From assembly GCA_030679895.1 (NCBI GenBank), contig JAUXSN010000002.1:1-36419 (forward strand): 36,419 nt of DNA, read 5' to 3'. Source of the DNA: Candidatus Moraniibacteriota bacterium. GTDB taxonomy: Bacteria; Patescibacteriota; Minisyncoccia; Moranbacterales; UBA11712. The notes below the pieces were generated by a model. It was not told where the DNA came from. It did no database searches and saw only the letters and a list, made by a program, of their open reading frames with translations. The position numbers were made by a program, and so were the translations under genes. Below, piece after piece: positions 9,126 through 17,600 of the stretch; the stretch's first letter is position 1; each line of letters begins with the position of its first letter.

Positions 9126-9162
9126 AAATATAGCCAGACGTTTTTGTTTGGCTATATTTTTT
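9126..9162 (+). terminator. Hairpin plus T-run in the csoR-metallophosphoesterase gap
   Basis: A perfect 11-bp stem AAATATAGCCA / TGGCTATATTT closes a 12-nt loop and runs into TTTTTT on the plus strand. It looks like an intrinsic terminator, yet no plus-strand gene lies upstream of it in this divergent gap. It ends only about 12 nt before the -10 of the next gene. Confidence 0.55.
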
Positions 9163-9171
9163 GTCCATCAA

Positions 9172-9180
9172 TGCTATAAT
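9172..9180 (+). promoter_or_regulatory. Extended -10 promoter of the metallophosphoesterase gene
   Basis: TGCTATAAT is a consensus TATAAT with the TGn extension. The ATG at 9187 is 7 nt past the hexamer, where transcription should start, so the mRNA is predicted to be leaderless. Confidence 0.65.
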
Positions 9181-9186
9181 AAAAGC

Positions 9187-10293
9187 ATGGAACCTTCTTC
9201 AAAAAAAAAATTGCTCGCAGTCACCATTGCTTTTTCTGTCATGGCTTTTGCCAGTATAGCCTATTTTCTCGTTGCTCCCGAAAAAGAAATAACTGCAGAA
9301 AATAAACCCGCAGCGACAACTCCCCAACTCAAATCATTCCGGGGTGTTTTGGCCAGCACATTGCTTGACGCGAAAGAAGAAGCCGTCAAGATCGGAGAAA
9401 AAATCGGCGAAGCTGTTTCGAATCCGTTCGCCAGCACTCAAAACGATTCTTCTCAAAAGACTTCTTCCGAAACATCCGGTGAAAATAGTTTTTCTTTCGC
9501 GATTCTCGGCGATACACAACGTTTCGATGCCGGAAATCCGCAGGGAAATTTCCAAAAAGCGATGGCAAGCATAACAAAATTAAATCCTGATCTCGTGTTG
9601 GCTGTTGGTGACTTGGTTGAAGGCTGCGACGGAGACAACAAATGTTCTAAAAAATATAGCGACTGGAAAAAAATAGTGGGCTCTCTTTTGCCCAACACCT
9701 ATGCCATGCAGGGCAATCACGACCGCACCGGAGATGACAAAACCGACGATGTCTGGCGGTCCAGTTTCAGTTTCCCGACCAATGGCCCGTCCGGATTTAG
9801 CGAACAGGTCTATTCTTTTGATCATAAGAACTCTCATTTCGTCGTTCTGGACAGTGACAAACCTAAAGAACATCTGGTGAACGGCGAAGAGAGAAGCTGG
9901 CTCGAAAAAGACCTCTCCGCCAACAAAAAAGAAAATACTTTCGTTTTCTTCCACGAACCCGCTTATCCCGTGAGCTCCAAAATTACGGAAAGTCTTGACA
10001 AGGAGCCGACGGAGCGTAACGCCCTTTGGGAAATTTTGGATCGCCATAATGTTACGGCCGTTTTCAACGGGCACGAGCATATTGTCAGCCGCCGCAAAAT
10101 AGATGGAATTTATCAATTCGTTTTCGCCAATACGGATTCTTTCAATCATGATCTTCCGAAGTCCGGCATTGCCGAATACGCCAGCCAGATACAAGGCAGT
10201 TCCGGCCTCGTAAAAGTGGATGGGGGGGAAATTACGGTCGAAACCCACGCTCCCAGCGGTACACTCTTGAATTCATTTACTTTTTCGAAATAG
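9187..10293 (+). CDS. Membrane-anchored calcineurin-like metallophosphoesterase
   Basis: The five metallophosphoesterase blocks are visible: FAILGDTQ (about 105-112), AVGDLVEG (139-146), MQGNHDR (174-180), FFHEPAY and FNGHEHIVSRR. Together they supply the Asp, Asn and His ligands of a two-metal site. The first 32 residues contain one hydrophobic helix (LLAVTIAFSVMAFASIAYFLV) after SSKKK, a signal anchor placing the catalytic domain outside the membrane. A Ser/Thr/Lys-rich stretch links the two. The ORF-track start at 9085 is upstream of the promoter, so I use ATG 9187 (368 residues). The substrate cannot be told. A perfect palindromic terminator follows the stop. Confidence 0.88.
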   Translation: MEPSSKKKLLAVTIAFSVMAFASIAYFLVAPEKEITAENKPAATTPQLKSFRGVLASTLLDAKEEAVKIGEKIGEAVSNPFASTQNDSSQKTSSETSGENSFSFAILGDTQRFDAGNPQGNFQKAMASITKLNPDLVLAVGDLVEGCDGDNKCSKKYSDWKKIVGSLLPNTYAMQGNHDRTGDDKTDDVWRSSFSFPTNGPSGFSEQVYSFDHKNSHFVVLDSDKPKEHLVNGEERSWLEKDLSANKKENTFVFFHEPAYPVSSKITESLDKEPTERNALWEILDRHNVTAVFNGHEHIVSRRKIDGIYQFVFANTDSFNHDLPKSGIAEYASQIQGSSGLVKVDGGEITVETHAPSGTLLNSFTFSK

Positions 10294-10323
10294 AAAACTT
10301 GATAGGAGCCCAACTTATATATT

Positions 10324-10359
10324 AAAAAGAATTACGTAACTAGTTACGTAATTCTTTTT
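10324..10359. terminator. Perfect 36-bp palindrome / bidirectional terminator
   Basis: The 26-bp palindrome with half-site GAATTACGTAACT is flanked by A5 and T5-6, so both strands can form hairpin plus U-run. It lies between the convergent metallophosphoesterase and HAD genes. The stem is AT-rich. Its AACTAGTT centre is the same as that of the palindrome at 1366-1395. Confidence 0.75.
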
Positions 10360-10416
10360 TCGGAGTTTGATTCTCCCCGCCGAGATCCGCAGGAGTAACC
10401 CTTTCAGATATTTTAA

Positions 10417-11073
10417 TTACAAAAGTTTTTCCCAGTCTCCTTCCTCGAAATCCAGAAGTGACGGCAAGATCAAGTCCGCTATTGCCAGTTTCGGATGATC
10501 AAAAAACATTTCCTCCGGAACGCAGACGCATTTCATGCGCGCGGACTTCGCCGCCAGAAGCCCGTTGAAAGAATCCTCGAAGGCAAGACAATATTCCGGA
10601 GCGACATCGAGCATTTTTGCCGTCGTGAGATATACTCCCGGATGCGGTTTTCCATGCTCTTCGAATTCCGCGGAGTAAATTTCGTCAAAATATTCTCCTA
10701 TTCCCAGTTTTTCGACGGCAGCGTCAATTATCAACATAACCGACGAAGAGGCTAGGGCCATTTTTACATTTTTTTTCTTCATCATCTCCAGTATTTGCCT
10801 CGTGCCTGGCATTTCAACGCCCCTGGCCCTGACTCGCGAGATAAGATCCGCGACAAGCGCGTTCTCAAGTTCTTTCTTGGATGGAGTAGTCCAGGGTTTT
10901 ATGTTGAACCAGTGGTCGACAATTTTGTCGACTCTCAGGCCTGCAGTTTCAACAACCTGCGATTTGTCCAGATTAAGACCAGCCATCTTAGCGGTCTCGA
11001 TTTCCGCCTCCCACCAAAGCGGTTCTGAATCAATAAGAAGACCATCCATATCGAATATGACTGCTTTTATCAT
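10417..11073 (-). CDS. HAD-superfamily sugar-phosphate phosphatase (HxpB/YniC-like)
   Basis: The 218-residue protein has the HAD nucleophile motif DMDGLLIDSEP (D8/D10), motif II in LASSSVM, a lysine in EEHGKPHPGVYL and motif IV in CLAFEDSFNGLLAAKSA. Beyond the motifs, GLLIDSEPLWWEAE, TAGLRVDKIVDHW and WTTPSKKEL resemble E. coli YniC/HxpB, a hexitol and 2-deoxyglucose 6-phosphate phosphatase of the beta-phosphoglucomutase-like subgroup. A general sugar or polyol phosphate phosphatase is the likely role; the natural substrate is unknown. Its promoter at 11157-11186 is nearly identical to the one driving the adjacent noncoding RNA. Confidence 0.88.
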   Translation of the reverse strand: MIKAVIFDMDGLLIDSEPLWWEAEIETAKMAGLNLDKSQVVETAGLRVDKIVDHWFNIKPWTTPSKKELENALVADLISRVRARGVEMPGTRQILEMMKKKNVKMALASSSVMLIIDAAVEKLGIGEYFDEIYSAEFEEHGKPHPGVYLTTAKMLDVAPEYCLAFEDSFNGLLAAKSARMKCVCVPEEMFFDHPKLAIADLILPSLLDFEEGDWEKLL

Positions 11074-11156
11074 AATCCTATTCCCTTAGTTTTATTTTAT
11101 GCGTATAAGCCCTGCCAAAATCCACGTAGAGGGAAAACTGTGTATTTTCTGCCCCT

Positions 11157-11186
11157 ATCCTATCACCAAAACGCCTTTTTTATCAA
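11157..11186 (-). promoter_or_regulatory. Sigma70-type promoter P1 (HAD phosphatase)
   Basis: The minus strand has TTGATA (11181-11186), an 18-nt spacer and TAGGAT (11157-11162), followed by AGGGGCAG. The predicted start is near 11149, about 76 nt before the HAD ATG. The spacer AAAAAGGCGTTTTG nearly matches that of promoter P2. Confidence 0.7.
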
Positions 11187-11189
11187 ATA

Positions 11190-11234
11190 AAAATGGGGGG
11201 ATATCAAGGCATCACGATTGCCGACATCCCCCCA
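11190..11234 (-). terminator. Terminator of the noncoding RNA
   Basis: In the minus-strand RNA, GGGGGGAT pairs with ATCCCCCC (plus strand 11226-11233 with 11195-11202), with an inner GGCA/TGCC stem, followed by ATTTTTATTT. The U-run overlaps the upstream edge of promoter P1. Confidence 0.85.
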
Positions 11235-11656
11235 GGCCAAACACGCCTTCTCCCCTTGAGATGGACTATAAAGTCGCCCCAGGACTCATTAGCCCACCGC
11301 TCTCGGGATCCTTACGGATGAGGCCCAAGAACCGTTCCAGATAAAACTGGCTCACGCATACTGCAAGAGAGGCGCGAGAGTTGCTTCGTGCAGATCATGA
11401 CATAACCCCCAAAAAGAGAAAGAGGTTCGCCGAATGAGGGCGATTATCCCGGGATATACTCCACCGGGTCAGATGGAGTATTATTCAACCGAGATAAATG
11501 TTTCAATGATCCGCTCCAAACACAATCTCTCTATTTGCGGGATATCCTACCGGACGAAAGGCCACCCTAGCGGCGGCACGCTATCCATGTCAACCCCACA
11601 AAGTTCCTTATAAAGAACGACAATGACTGTTATGAATATAACAGGCTCAATTTCTT
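11190..11656 (-). ncRNA. Structured noncoding RNA of about 465 nt, family not recognised
   Basis: This stretch has no convincing ORF but is a complete transcription unit on the minus strand: promoter P2, a GC-rich body and an intrinsic terminator. Visible local stems (plus-strand coordinates) include TGTTAT/ATAACA at 11628-11643, an 8-bp ATACTCCA stem at 11456-11481, CCAG/CTGG at 11337-11350, GACT/AGTC at 11264-11275, and 11308-11319, which in the RNA is AUCC-GUAA-GGAU with a GNRA tetraloop. I looked for RNase P RNA (GAGGAAAGUCC), tmRNA (GGUUCGAAUCC acceptor, tag ORF), the SRP RNA domain IV core and 6S RNA features and found none. A very divergent RNase P RNA or tmRNA remains possible. The start is approximate. 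Confidence 0.72.
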
Positions 11657-11662
11657 GCCCCT

Positions 11663-11691
11663 ATTCTATCTCAAAACACCTTTTTTATCAA
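11663..11691 (-). promoter_or_regulatory. Sigma70-type promoter P2 (noncoding RNA)
   Basis: The minus strand has TTGATA (11686-11691), a 17-nt spacer and TAGAAT (11663-11668), a near-consensus promoter. It continues as AGGGGCAAGAAA, so transcription should start at about 11655-11656. It is almost the same sequence as P1, roughly 500 bp away. Confidence 0.8.
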
Positions 11692-11742
11692 GAAAGAACA
11701 GGATTTGATCCCTGTTCTCGCCGTAAACTAAAATCGGCTTTG

Positions 11743-11997
11743 TTATTCCAAATCTTTTTTCATTTTCTCAAAATCTTCTTTAGTTACCTCTCCTTTGGCA
11801 TAGCGTTCTTTGAGAATATCCAAAGCGCCCTTTTCCTTGTGCTTATGTTCGCCAAGATTATGCCAGCAACCATGACCTGAAAAACCGCGGATCAAGGCAA
11901 AAATCGCAAAAATAATCAGCGCCCAAAAAATAAGCATGGAGATGAAACCAAAGCCAAAACCGATTCCTCCCATATGCCCGTAATAATTTCCCATCAT
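11743..11997 (-). CDS. Small SHOCT-domain membrane protein
   Basis: This 84-residue protein has a Gly/Met/His-rich start ([11 protein letters not shown]), one hydrophobic helix (about residues 17-38, [18 protein letters not shown]) and a C-terminal SHOCT motif, [26 protein letters not shown], which is typical in position and length. A short [16 protein letters not shown] stretch after the helix has four His and one Cys and might bind metal. SHOCT proteins are often oligomerising membrane proteins of unknown role, and many sit near copper genes. Here the copper island is about 2.7 kb away. Two adjacent ATGs (11997, 11994) are possible starts. The stop is about 50 nt upstream of promoter P2. 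Confidence 0.82.
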   Translation of the reverse strand: MMGNYYGHMGGIGFGFGFISMLIFWALIIFAIFALIRGFSGHGCWHNLGEHKHKEKGALDILKERYAKGEVTKEDFEKMKKDLE

Positions 11998-12073
11998 ATA
12001 TGTATTTTACTATTTACCTCAACAACTATTACGTTTCGGGCATCTCTTTATTTCAACCGCTTTTCTTAACATA

Positions 12074-12113
12074 TAAAAAGCCCCGGGGAGGAAGAACATT
12101 TCTCTCCAGGGCT
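12074..12113 (-). terminator. Terminator after the YkgJ-like gene
   Basis: In the minus-strand RNA, AGCCCTGGAGAG pairs imperfectly with CTCCCCGGGGCT and runs into TTTTTAT. The stem overlaps the stop codon of the gene. Confidence 0.75.
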
Positions 12114-12531
12114 AAAAGGTTATCCAGCGTCCTCCCTCCATTATGGGACAGTTTGGTAAAAGAGACGTGCCGAATATACGGCAGGCGATTGGCCGATACT
12201 CGTAAATCGCGCATTTGTTTTCTCGATTAAGGAACACGCACTTAATCCATTTAATGCGTTTATTGACAGCATAAATAATTGCTTCACACATCAGCTCTTC
12301 AATTTCCCTTTCCGTGGCCTCCTTTTTTATTCTTTGAAAGATTTTTAGGAGCGGGAAAATATAATATCCCCTGTTTCGCCCGCCGATCAGTTTCACGATT
12401 TTGCAGTTGTACCGACGGAATAGGCCCAGTTCCTCGGCTCTCTGGAATGAATCCCGATCCCAAAGAGTGAAAATTCCACAGCAAAATGCTTTGCAAGGCC
12501 AGCCTCTCGTGCAGGGTGGTGTTTGGTACAT
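12112..12531 (-). CDS. YkgJ-family cysteine cluster protein
   Basis: The 139-residue protein has the cysteine pattern of the YkgJ/UPF0153 family, annotated as putative zinc- or iron-chelating. Cys occurs in PCTRGWPCKAFCC near the N terminus, in KWIKCVFLNRENKCAIYEYRPIACR in the second half, and in LLPNCP near the end. The segment CAIYEYRPIACR closely matches the family hallmark C-xIYExRPxxCR. Biochemical function is unknown for the family. It is alone on the minus strand, divergent from lgt across a gap of about 105 nt, and ends in its own terminator. Confidence 0.87.
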   Translation of the reverse strand: MYQTPPCTRGWPCKAFCCGIFTLWDRDSFQRAEELGLFRRYNCKIVKLIGGRNRGYYIFPLLKIFQRIKKEATEREIEELMCEAIIYAVNKRIKWIKCVFLNRENKCAIYEYRPIACRIFGTSLLPNCPIMEGGRWITF

Positions 12532-12624
12532 ATTGCCCTCCTCAATATGTAAGGTTGATATGATTTTTGAAGTAATTCATCCTACCAAAGATCTCTGTGT
12601 TTTTCAAATTTGTTCTAGATACAC

Positions 12625-12630
12625 TATACT
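12625..12630 (+). promoter_or_regulatory. lgt promoter -10, predicted leaderless mRNA
   Basis: TATACT ends 6 nt before the lgt ATG at 12637, so initiation at the usual distance gives an mRNA starting on or next to the start codon. No Shine-Dalgarno sequence is present. Confidence 0.55.
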
Positions 12631-12636
12631 AAATAC

Positions 12637-13467
12637 ATGCCACAAGCTTGGCAAAATATTCCCGATCACCTGAATCCAATTGCATTCCGCCTCGGCCCGG
12701 TTGAGATTTTCTGGTACGGAATAATGTATCTGGTTGCTTTTGCGATTGTTTATTATTTGGTCCGTTACCGAATCAGAACTGAAAAAATGGGAATTTCTTT
12801 TGAAACCGTCCAGGATTTTTTTCCTTGGGCAATTGTGGGCTTGTTATTAGGCGCGCGGCTCGGAGATGTTTTCATTTATGACTGGAGTTATTTTTCGAAG
12901 CATCCGCTTGAGATATTTTTGCCTTTTGATATTTATAATCATTGGCAATATATCGGGATTTACGGGATGTCGTATTTTGGGGGACTCGTCGGCCTTGCGA
13001 TTGCGCTTTATCTCTTTTGTAAAATTAAGAAAATTAATCTTTTGGAGTTTAGCGATTTGTTCTCCCCCGCCGTCCCGCTTGCTTTCACTTTCGGCCGATT
13101 GGGAAATTTCATAAACGGGGAATTGTACGGACGAATTACAAATAAATTTTGGGGAATGTATTTCCCGGCTGATTTTTCCGGCCAGCTTCGCCATCCTTCG
13201 CAGCTTTATGAAGCGCTTCTTGAGGGAATTTTGCTGTTCGCTATTTTGTGGAATCTTCGCAAAAAAAATTACCCGGCCGGGTATTTAACTGCTTTTTATC
13301 TCATTGGCTACGGAATCGCCCGCTTCACCGGCGAATTTTTCCGTGAGCCGGATAAAAGCTGGTTCTTCAACCCGAAAATGTTATCGAGCGGACAAGTATT
13401 TTCCCTTCTTTTGATTTTTGCCGCCCTATTTTTACTAATACTGAAAAGATCCAAAAGGCGTGCTTAG
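12637..13467 (+). CDS. lgt: Prolipoprotein diacylglyceryl transferase
   Basis: Lgt moves the diacylglyceryl group of phosphatidylglycerol to the lipobox cysteine of prelipoproteins at the membrane. The family signature GRLGNFINGELYGR is at residues 153-166. Other recognisable parts are WYGIMYLVAF near the N terminus, GARLGDVFIYDW, the GMSYFGGLVG loop, RHPSQLYEALLEG, and the C-terminal GIARFTGEFFREPD. It is 276 residues with about seven hydrophobic helices, normal for Lgt. Its 3' end overlaps the 3' end of convergent purM by 33 nt, with no terminator between them. Its presence implies that lipoproteins are lipidated in this organism. Confidence 0.95.
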   Translation: MPQAWQNIPDHLNPIAFRLGPVEIFWYGIMYLVAFAIVYYLVRYRIRTEKMGISFETVQDFFPWAIVGLLLGARLGDVFIYDWSYFSKHPLEIFLPFDIYNHWQYIGIYGMSYFGGLVGLAIALYLFCKIKKINLLEFSDLFSPAVPLAFTFGRLGNFINGELYGRITNKFWGMYFPADFSGQLRHPSQLYEALLEGILLFAILWNLRKKNYPAGYLTAFYLIGYGIARFTGEFFREPDKSWFFNPKMLSSGQVFSLLLIFAALFLLILKRSKRRA

Positions 13468-14610
13468 CTCCACTTCATTTTTTCCTTTTGCCTCTTCACA
13501 TTTCCCAAGTTCGTATAACTCAACACTGGTTTCTTTGGAAACGAAATCGATGGCCTCTTTCAAAATTCCGCCTTCGCCCGATCCCACCGCTTCGAGCCCA
13601 ATCCCCATATTAAACGTCACGCACATATTTTCCCAACTTTCTTTTGATTCGTTCTGAATCAATTTAAAAAGAGGCGGGCAATCCGGAATTTGCTTTATAT
13701 ATCGAATATTATTTCCCAAGCTGCGCACCTTCGTCAGTCCTCCGCCGGTATTGATGCAAAGGCCATGAAGCAGATGGAGCGCTTTTTTCTTTTTCAACTC
13801 CTCTATCAAAAATTTTATCACAATCGCCCACTGGCGCGTGGGAGAAAGGATGGCTTCGCCGATTGTCATGCCCAGTTCGTCGATACGGTCTTCCACTTTA
13901 TATTTTCCCAGGTAGGGATATTTTTCACGGACTAAGAACGGATATTTTTTGGCGTAGTCGGCGCGCATCAGACAAGTTCTGGCCATCGTGAGTCCGTTCG
14001 TCATCATTCCGGAATTCGGTTTTTCTTCCCATTCGGCCTGCCCGGCGCTGGAAAAACCAAAAATCGAATCCCCCGCTTCGATGTTTCCCCGGATTATATC
14101 CGCCTCCGGCGCAGTCGCGCGAACATCAATATCAATGGCGTAGGAATTGACCTGGTCCGGAAGATCGGCCGTTTCCCCGCCCAGAAATTCAATTTCCAGG
14201 CCGAACTTTTTATAGAGTTCGATCATTTTCAAAAATCCCAATCCCAGCTGTTTCAAGATTATATCTTTGGGAACGTTTTTCGAATTGATGTTGATGACAT
14301 CCGTTACTTCATAGGTATCAATGAATCCGCTGGCCGCAATGTCGCCCGTATTCGAAGAAAGCGCGTCAAAAATTTCTTCCTGGAAAATTGTTTCGTCGCC
14401 GGTTTCGAAATAATGGAGGCAACGCTGGATACTCTTGCTCCCGCTGCCGTCGGAATGCTTCACTTTCACCCAGCCCGGATTTTTCTTGTCGCGCGCCATC
14501 ACGCAAAAAGCGTTCGGGAAATCATTCTTCATGATTTTCTCAAACACTCCCCGCACGTTATCCTTGTGCGGATCAACTCCCAATTTTTCGTAGATGCTTT
14601 GTTTGGGCAT
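13435..14610 (-). CDS. purM: Phosphoribosylformylglycinamidine cyclo-ligase (AIR synthetase), long form
   Basis: The protein belongs to the PurM/AIRS ATP-dependent family that closes FGAM to AIR. Family-like motifs are DVININSKNVPKD, the GGETADLPDQ core (about residue 164), IFGFSSAGQAEW, MMTNGLTMAR, ILSPTRQWAIVI, CINTGGGLTKV and FNMGIGLEAV. At 391 residues it is longer than the roughly 345-residue E. coli enzyme. The extra sequence is mainly at the N terminus and in FLVREKYPYLGKYKVEDRID. It begins 28 nt after the purL stop, which places consecutive steps together. The tail overlaps lgt on the opposite strand. Confidence 0.9.
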   Translation of the reverse strand: MPKQSIYEKLGVDPHKDNVRGVFEKIMKNDFPNAFCVMARDKKNPGWVKVKHSDGSGSKSIQRCLHYFETGDETIFQEEIFDALSSNTGDIAASGFIDTYEVTDVININSKNVPKDIILKQLGLGFLKMIELYKKFGLEIEFLGGETADLPDQVNSYAIDIDVRATAPEADIIRGNIEAGDSIFGFSSAGQAEWEEKPNSGMMTNGLTMARTCLMRADYAKKYPFLVREKYPYLGKYKVEDRIDELGMTIGEAILSPTRQWAIVIKFLIEELKKKKALHLLHGLCINTGGGLTKVRSLGNNIRYIKQIPDCPPLFKLIQNESKESWENMCVTFNMGIGLEAVGSGEGGILKEAIDFVSKETSVELYELGKCEEAKGKNEVELSTPFGSFQY

Positions 14611-14638
14611 AAATATTATTTAGTACTTTTATTTTTTC

Positions 14639-17600
14639 TCACTTCCGGTTGCACCACTCCCGCGCGTTCTGGAACATCTTGAGCCAGGGAGACGCTTTCC
14701 AGGCTTTATTTTGCTCTTCCGGAAGATAGGGCCATTGCCATTTGAGAAAGGCTCTTTCCGGATGCGGCATCATGGCAAGATGCCTTCCGTCCGGAGAACA
14801 AAGAGCCGCAATTCCTTTGAGCGATCCGTTTGGATTGAAGGGATATTTTTTAGCCGGTTTGTTTTTGTCATCGACATAGATTATAGGCGCCAGTTTCCTG
14901 GCCGAGACTTTTTTGAAAATATCCTGGTCTGGACAATAAAGTTGTCCCTCTCCATGAGCTATCCAAATTCCCAGTTTTGAATTTTCCATACCTTGAAGCA
15001 TCATCGCCGGGCTTTTTTTGATTTTCACCGTCAGCCATCTTGATTCAAACCGGCCGGATTGGTTCCGGATGAATCTGGGCTGTTTTTCATCGGGCGTTCC
15101 TTTAAACGGCACCCAGCCGAGAAGCGCCATCAACTGGCAGCCATTGCAAACTCCCAACGAGAAAGTATCTTCTCGCTCATAAAATTTATCAAACATCTCT
15201 CTTATTTTTTCGTTGAAGCGAATTGTGCCCGCCCAGCCTTTAGCGCTGTCCAGAACATCGGCATAGGAAAATCCTCCCACAAAAACGAGGCCCCTGAAAT
15301 CGTCCAGGCTGATTTCCCCATTCAAAAGATCATTTACGGTGACGTCCCATGGTTCGAACCCGGCCGCGAAAAAAGCGGAAGTCATTTCCCGGTCCCCATT
15401 GCTGCCTTCCTCGCGAAGAATAGCTACCTTTGGTTTTTTTTCGGCTTCGATAATTTCATCCGGCGTTTTTTCTGGTTCAAAAGACACCTCGTAACTGATT
15501 CCTTGGCGGTTATGCTGCTTGGCTTGAACTTTCGCCAGCTCTGGATTCATTTGAAATTGCTCCAGCCGGTCGCTGGTCGCTTCCCACCATTTGAGAAGGT
15601 CTTTCGTGCTTGCGTCCAATTCCAGTTTTTCCCCGTTATATATTTTGAGATCCTTTTCTTTTTTAGTTCCGCCAAGTGTTTCGAAAAGCAAGTCCGAATC
15701 CCTGAAAATCGAAATGATTTTTTCTTCGTTTTCCGGAAGATATTCGATCACAATCCCCAATTCTTCCGAAAATAGTTTTGAGACCAGGTCCGCACTTTCC
15801 CCAAGCTTAATTTCAGCTCCGCAATTTCCCGCCATCACCATTTCAGCTATTGCCGTCACCAGCCCTCCATCGCTTCGGTCATGGCCCGCCAGTATCAGAT
15901 TTTCTTCAATCATTTTTTGAACCGCCAGAAATGCTTTTTTGAGTTTTTCCGGGTTTTCAACATCTGGCGAAACATTTCCTATTTTTCCAAAAATTTGAGC
16001 CAGAGCCGATCCGCCAAGGCGATTTTCACCAGTTGAAAGATCAACGAACATCAACCGGCTCTCACCCGGCTTTTTGATGTCCGGCGTCACAAATTTTTCG
16101 ATGTCAGGCATGGTAGCGTAAGCCGAAACTACCATCTGGCCCGGTGCTTTCACGACTTCCTCGCCAACTTTGGCCGCCATGGAAAGGCTGTCTTTCCCTC
16201 CGTCAACCGCAATTCCGAGACTGATCATGATATCTCTCATTGAAACAGCCGCGTCATATATATTCGCGCCTTCTCCCGGAAGTTTGGCCGCCCACATCCA
16301 GTTGACCGAGCACTTGATATGAGGCAAGTCGCTTATTTTTGCCCACATCATATTGGTAAGCGCCTCGCCAACCGCCATTCTCGCCCCCGCTTTGGGATCA
16401 ATCAGCATCTTCAAGGGTTGCTCGCCGATTGAAATGGCTGTTCCTGTTTTTCCAAAATGGCTTTGGGCCACAACTGAAACATCCGCAACCGGGAGCTGGA
16501 GCGGGCCCGAGCATTGCTGGCCCGCGATAAGTCCCGTAACGCTCCGGTCGACTTTCCGCACCAAATATCCTTTTGATCCGACGGACGGCAAGCAAAATAT
16601 TTTTCTGACCGCGTCTTTGATTTTGATATTTTTCGGCAAAACAAACGGCTTCAATTTCAAAGGTTTTCTTTTGGACACGAATTTTTTCTGTGGCATGTCG
16701 CCTAAAATTTTTTCAAGCTCCAGATTAACCGGCGAAGAATCGTCCTTACTGTCATGAAGAACAATTTTTCCGTCCCCCGTGATTTCTCCCAGCACTTCGC
16801 AGCTTACTCTTTCTCTTTGGCAGATGGATTGAAAGCCTTCCATCTGTTCCGGCCGGATGAGAAGAGCATTGCGTTCTTGATATTCTCCGCCCCAAATTTC
16901 AAGGACCGACATGGTCTTGTCTCCCAGTTTAATATTTCTGATTTCCACCTTGCCTCCGACTGGATCGACCAATTCGGTGACAACATTGCAAGGACCGCCC
17001 GCCCCCTGATCATGGATACTGACAATTGGATTATCGCTGCCCATCTCCACGCAGGCTCTGATAACCCGGTTCATTTTTTGTTCCATCTCTGCATCTCCTC
17101 TTTGCACCGCTGAAAAATCAAGTTCTTCCTTGTTTTCTCCCTGGATCATACTTGAGGCCGAGCCGCCTCCAATTCCAATGCGATAAGCCGGGCCGCCGAT
17201 CTGGATAATTTTCATTCCCGCTTCCGGTTTTTCTTTTTCAATATGCCGCTCATCCATTTGTCCCACCCCTCCCGTAAACATGATGGGTTTGATCCATTCC
17301 CTTCTTTCATTCTTCTTTAGTTTTATCCCAAAAGTTCTTACGAATCCCTGAATCAGCGGTTCGCCAAATTTGTTTCCAAAATCCGAAGCTCCGTTGCTTT
17401 CTTTGATCAGGATCTGAAGCGGCGTCGCCAGATTCGTTGGATATTCGAAGCCTTTTTTTTCTCCGCCGATTTTATGATCATTTATATTCAAACTTCCCGT
17501 GCAATAGCCCGCCGTTCCGGCAATAACAAGCGCCCCTTTTCCCGTCGCCTGGACATCCCGAATCCGACCGCCGGTTCCTGTTTCCGCGCCCGGAAAAGGA

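Noticed and set aside
9580-10248. Minus-strand ORF of 222 residues
   Set aside because: It is a shadow of the metallophosphoesterase, which has all its catalytic motifs.
11099-11344. Plus-strand ORF of 81 residues in the noncoding RNA region
   Set aside because: Low-complexity translation without a domain or start signal. It runs across the terminator and promoter elements of the minus-strand RNA.
11190-11656. Possible tmRNA, because the RNA contains GGGGTTGACATGGAT-like sequence
   Set aside because: No acceptor-stem/T-arm sequence (GGUUCGAAUCC), no CCA end and no tag-peptide ORF could be found.
11623-11880. Plus-strand ORF of 85 residues
   Set aside because: It crosses promoter P2 and lies antisense to the SHOCT gene, which has a clear domain.
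15059-15775. Plus-strand ORF of 238 residues
   Set aside because: It is antisense to purL and lacks any domain.
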